Shown here piece by piece: positions 61,131 through 64,000 of a stretch of 64,000 nucleotides of DNA. The notes under the pieces are model-generated. The model had not been told where the DNA came from. It ran no database searches and worked only from the letters and a program-made list of their open reading frames with translations. Position 1 is the first letter of the stretch. Each line of letters starts with the position of its first letter. The stretch comes from Pseudomonadota bacterium (GTDB taxonomy: Bacteria > Pseudomonadota > Alphaproteobacteria > Rhizobiales > Rhizobiaceae), in NCBI GenBank assembly GCA_023390055.1, contig JAEWDP010000113.1, positions 1-64,000 of the forward strand, written 5' to 3'. Position numbers and translations under genes: made by a program.

Positions 61131-62546
61131 ATGGAAAGACTTTCTGCTGCGACCCGTTTTAGCAATCCCGTGACATTGCCCGGCTATGACCGGAAGGCGC
61201 TCAAGCCGGGAATCGTGCATTTTGGGTTGGGGGCGTTTCACCGTGCGCATCAGGCGGTCTACAATGATGCAGCCCTGGCCCATGAATTCGCAGACTGGGG
61301 TATTGTCGGCGTCAGCCTTCGTTCGCTTGATATCGTCCGTGACCTGGAAGCCCAGGACCAGCTCTATTCCGTGATTACCCGCAGTGGTGCAGGTGAGAGT
61401 GCGCAAATTGTCGGGTCTGAGATCGAGGGTATCTCTGCGGTCGAGGATCGTGAGAGATTGCTGGCGCTCCTGATTGATCCTGCCATCAGGATCGTTACCA
61501 TCACTGTCACCGAAAAGGCTTATGGGCTCGATCCGACGACCGGTGGCCTCGATCTCGGCCATCCGTCGATCGCAGCCGATCTCGCCAATCCGACAGCGCC
61601 TATAGGTGTCATCGGCTATATCGTTGAAGGATTGGCCCGTCGACATGCAGCAGGCATGGAACCCTTTACCGTGCTTTGCTGCGACAATCTTCCGACCAAC
61701 GGCCGTATCGTGCAGCGGCTCGTCATCGAAATGGCAGGCATGCGCGATCAGGCACTTGCGGACTGGATCTCCAAGTATGGAGCGTTTCCCTCGAGCATGG
61801 TCGACCGGATTGTGCCGGCGGCGACCGACGAGACGCGTGCGCGTGCCGCCAGCCTCTTGGGTGTCACCGATACATTGTCACTCGAGACAGAACCCTTCAT
61901 GCAGTGGGTCATCGAAGATCGCTTCGTCTCGGGTCATCCCGCTTGGGACAAGGCTGGTGCGCTTCTGGTTGATGATGTCGAGCCCTATGAAAAGATGAAG
62001 CTGCACCTTCTCAACGGCGCGCATTCGATGATCGCATATCTTGGTCAGATCAAGGGGCTGGAATATGTGCGCGACGTCATGGCAGTTCCGGCATATCGTG
62101 ACCTTGCCCGTCGCCACATGAAGTCCGCGGTCAAGACGCTTGATCCGGTTCCGGGGATTGATCTCGACAGCTATATCGATCAGTTGATCGAGCGGTTTGA
62201 AAACCCGACGATTGCCCACCGGACAAAGCAGATTGCAATGGACGGCAGCCAAAAGCTGCCACAACGCATTTTTGCCGGTACGGTCGATGCCCTCAAGGCT
62301 GGCGATAAAGCCGAAACGGCAGCCCTGGCGACTGCTCTGTGGATTGCATATGCCAAGCGTACGCCTGATATTGATGATCCGCGGCGCGCGGAACTGAACG
62401 TGGCGGCAAAAAAGCAGGTAACGACCGACCCGTCGGAGCCGTTCTTTTCCTTGGCGGGCCTTTTCCCGCAGGCGCTCATCGACAATCGGGACTGGCGCGA
62501 CCTCGTCAACGCCAGACTGGGAGAGATCGAGAGCGGCAATATCTAG
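61131..62546 (+). CDS. Mannitol dehydrogenase-family D-mannonate oxidoreductase (UxuB-like)
   Basis: A polyol-specific long-chain dehydrogenase, 471 residues, NAD-dependent. GLGAFHRAHQAVY is the nucleotide-binding N-terminus and KLHLLNGAHSMIAY holds the catalytic Lys, Asn and His. In E. coli UxuB this family reduces D-fructuronate to D-mannonate, exactly the UxuA substrate. It follows uxuA by 2 bases and closes the operon. Reduction of a related keto-sugar acid cannot be excluded. Confidence 0.9.
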   Translation: MERLSAATRFSNPVTLPGYDRKALKPGIVHFGLGAFHRAHQAVYNDAALAHEFADWGIVGVSLRSLDIVRDLEAQDQLYSVITRSGAGESAQIVGSEIEGISAVEDRERLLALLIDPAIRIVTITVTEKAYGLDPTTGGLDLGHPSIAADLANPTAPIGVIGYIVEGLARRHAAGMEPFTVLCCDNLPTNGRIVQRLVIEMAGMRDQALADWISKYGAFPSSMVDRIVPAATDETRARAASLLGVTDTLSLETEPFMQWVIEDRFVSGHPAWDKAGALLVDDVEPYEKMKLHLLNGAHSMIAYLGQIKGLEYVRDVMAVPAYRDLARRHMKSAVKTLDPVPGIDLDSYIDQLIERFENPTIAHRTKQIAMDGSQKLPQRIFAGTVDALKAGDKAETAALATALWIAYAKRTPDIDDPRRAELNVAAKKQVTTDPSEPFFSLAGLFPQALIDNRDWRDLVNARLGEIESGNI

Positions 62547-62677
62547 CGCTGCACGCATAATCCCGCACCTTTGGCAGCTGTTCGTCAACCCGAAGATCCA
62601 GGTTGCGATCGATACTGTCCGGCAAGGACATGGCTGTAATTCGACATGCCACCACTTTGGATCGCGTGCTGTTACAG

Positions 62678-62700
62678 TGACGGGGTTTGCAACCCCGTCA
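62678..62700. terminator. Perfect 10-bp hairpin between the convergent uxu operon and ligJ
   Basis: TGACGGGGTT and AACCCCGTCA flank a 3-nt loop. It lies between two convergent genes and would form in both transcripts. No T-run follows on either strand, so it is a weak or factor-dependent terminator. Confidence 0.6.
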
Positions 62701-62729
62701 TGGCGCGCGGACCAGTGCGCATATCTGGA

Positions 62730-63761
62730 TCAGGCCGTTCCAGCGTGTCGATCCGCGGTCTGGAGCCGGGAGAACAAGCGTAGCGCATTGGTGGAAAATA
62801 TGTCGGCCCGCTCCTGCTCGCCCAGATGCCGGTTCGCGTCGATATAGCGCCGGGTATCATCGAAGTGGTGACCGGTCCGTGGGTTTACACAGCGCAGAGC
62901 TCCGTGCATTTCGGATGCGAACAGGATGTTGCGGGTCGGCACCGTTTCCACAAGCAGGTCCATGCCCGGCTGATTGTAAACACAGGTATCGAAAAACAGA
63001 TTGTCTCCCATCATCTCCTCTGGTGAGCGAAGGTTGCGGTCAAGAGCAAGCCCCTGATAGCGACCCCAGTGATACGGTACGGCGCCCCCCGCATGCGGAA
63101 TGATGAACTTGAGGCCCGGGAATGTCACGAACAGGTCAGACAACAGCAACTGCATGAAGGCCGTCGTGTCGGAATTGATGTAGTAGTCACCGGTGAAGTG
63201 GAAATTTCGATTGTTCGACTGGCTGACGTGGATCATTGCCGGAATACCCAGCTCTTCGAGCTTTTCATAGAGTTTGAACCACCACGGATCGGTCAGGGGG
63301 GGCTCGGTCCAGAAGCCGCCGGTCGGGTCCGGGTTCAGGTTACAGCCGACAAACCCCATTCCTTCCACGCAGCGAAGCAGTTCCGGAATGGAGTTTTCCG
63401 GCGGGCAGCCCGATGATTGGGGTAGCTGGCAGACTGGCGCAAAATTGTCCGGAAACAGGTCGCAGACACGACGGATGAGATTGTTGCATTGGCGCGTCCA
63501 TTGCTGGCTCATCCGCTCGTCGCCAATATGATGACCCATGCCGCCGCCGCGTGGTGAGAACAGGGTAATGTCGGTTCCGCGCTCGCGTTGCAGCCGCAAC
63601 TGTGTCGTTTCGATTGTTGCGCGGATCTCGTCATCTGAAATCGTTGGCCCATCGGGCTTCGCCATTTGCGCAAGGTCGCCTTTTGCGTCGATCTGCTGCT
63701 TGCGCCATTCCTCGTGCTGGGCGGGGGCGGTGGTGTAGTGGCCATGAACATCGATGATCAT
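62730..63761 (-). CDS. ligJ: 4-oxalomesaconate hydratase-like amidohydrolase (LigJ-like)
   Basis: A 343-residue amidohydrolase-fold metal enzyme. MIIDVHGHYTTAPA gives the first metal His pair, MIHVSQSNNRNFHF and FIIPHAGGAVPYHWGRYQG carry further ligands and LFASEMHGA the late Glu. It matches LigJ, which hydrates 4-oxalomesaconate in the protocatechuate 4,5-cleavage and gallate pathways. On the minus strand after a partial tctA, so it probably belongs to an aromatic-acid operon beyond the window. Confidence 0.87.
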   Translation of the reverse strand: MIIDVHGHYTTAPAQHEEWRKQQIDAKGDLAQMAKPDGPTISDDEIRATIETTQLRLQRERGTDITLFSPRGGGMGHHIGDERMSQQWTRQCNNLIRRVCDLFPDNFAPVCQLPQSSGCPPENSIPELLRCVEGMGFVGCNLNPDPTGGFWTEPPLTDPWWFKLYEKLEELGIPAMIHVSQSNNRNFHFTGDYYINSDTTAFMQLLLSDLFVTFPGLKFIIPHAGGAVPYHWGRYQGLALDRNLRSPEEMMGDNLFFDTCVYNQPGMDLLVETVPTRNILFASEMHGALRCVNPRTGHHFDDTRRYIDANRHLGEQERADIFSTNALRLFSRLQTADRHAGTA

Positions 63762-63812
63762 GTGAACTCCTGGAAAGCGAACGATATCTGGTGAGGTTTC
63801 AAATGCATTGCC

Positions 63813-64000
63813 TCAAGGGTGGCTGACAGTCTTGTGACGATCGGAAATGGCCATGCGGACTAGCAGCAAGGCGCTCACGATCAGGGCAATTGCGGAAATC
63901 GGGCTGCTGACCAGATAGATTCCATCTCCGTCGGCCAGGATCATTGCGCGACGGAAGTTTTCCTCCAGCATCGGTCCCAGTATGAAACCGATCAACAATG
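63813..64000 (-). CDS. tctA: Tripartite tricarboxylate transporter permease TctA, C-terminal end only
   Basis: The last 62 or so residues of a second TctA. The visible part, LIGFILGPMLEENFRRAMIL, matches the conserved element LGPMLEETF of the first TctA at about residue 450, then one more span and a basic tail. The rest lies past base 64000. It lies 51 bases upstream of the LigJ-like gene on the same strand, so a transporter for an aromatic acid is likely. Confidence 0.88.
   Translation of the reverse strand, partial: LLIGFILGPMLEENFRRAMILADGDGIYLVSSPISAIALIVSALLLVRMAISDRHKTVSHP

Noticed and set aside
1..64000. Insertion sequences, prophage, integrase/att sites or CRISPR arrays
   Set aside because: No transposase, integrase, phage gene or regularly spaced repeat was seen. 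The two tRNA genes show no adjacent integrase or partial tRNA copy.

Overview
The window is chromosomal DNA from an alphaproteobacterium of the order Hyphomicrobiales (Rhizobiales), probably near Hoeflea, Martelella or Rhizobiaceae. The genus is a guess from gene content alone. The evidence is the phoR-pstSCAB-phoU-phoB order, gcrA, argD-argF-hslO, apaG and metZ behind a SAM-II riboswitch, lptC-lptA-lptB-rpoN, sppA-ihfB-lapA, and a large podJ-like polarity gene beside a TSUP exporter. No insertion sequence, prophage, CRISPR array or rRNA operon is visible.

Region 1 (1-6.7 kb) is a catabolic operon on the plus strand. It holds a tripartite tricarboxylate transporter (tctC, tctB, tctA), a GntR regulator, a D-2-hydroxyacid dehydrogenase-like protein, a DapA-superfamily lyase and a galactonate-dehydratase-like enzyme. 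Two of these enzymes lack textbook catalytic residues. Region 2 (6.8-9.9 kb, minus) is a small cluster of a NadE-like amide ligase, an AMP-forming acyl ligase and an acyl carrier protein. It looks like a tethered-intermediate biosynthetic unit and is the best candidate here for undescribed biochemistry. Then come tRNA-Thr(CGT), an unknown single-span membrane protein and ppk2.

Region 3 (13-20.8 kb) is the complete phosphate regulon: phoR, a triple Pho box, pstS, an inter-cistronic hairpin, pstC, pstA, pstB, phoU, phoB and a bidirectional terminator. Region 4 (20.8-29 kb) holds gcrA and argD, separated by a dense cluster of GANTC (CcrM) sites, then argF, hslO, apaG, metZ with its riboswitch, a double-length dCTP deaminase and tRNA-Gly(CCC). 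Region 5 (29-49 kb) is mostly housekeeping: small membrane proteins, an orphan solute-binding protein and an orphan LuxR-type response regulator, pyrD, rpoN, the lptCAB lipopolysaccharide-export genes, sppA, ihfB, a lapA-like gene, the ligase-associated helicase and PdeM nuclease pair, a TIGR02186/TSUP exporter pair and podJ.

Region 6 (49.4-54.7 kb) is a fatty-acid beta-oxidation operon (acyl-CoA dehydrogenase, thiolase, FadJ-type fusion) behind a perfect palindrome. Region 7 (54.9-62.5 kb) is a sugar-acid operon: a FadR-type GntR regulator with its own palindrome, a TRAP transporter, an idonate/gulonate 5-dehydrogenase-like enzyme, uxuA and a fructuronate/mannonate oxidoreductase. Together these could turn L-gulonate or a hexuronate into 2-keto-3-deoxygluconate. 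The window closes with a ligJ-like 4-oxalomesaconate hydratase and the end of a second tctA, both on the minus strand, from a catabolic locus that continues past the edge.
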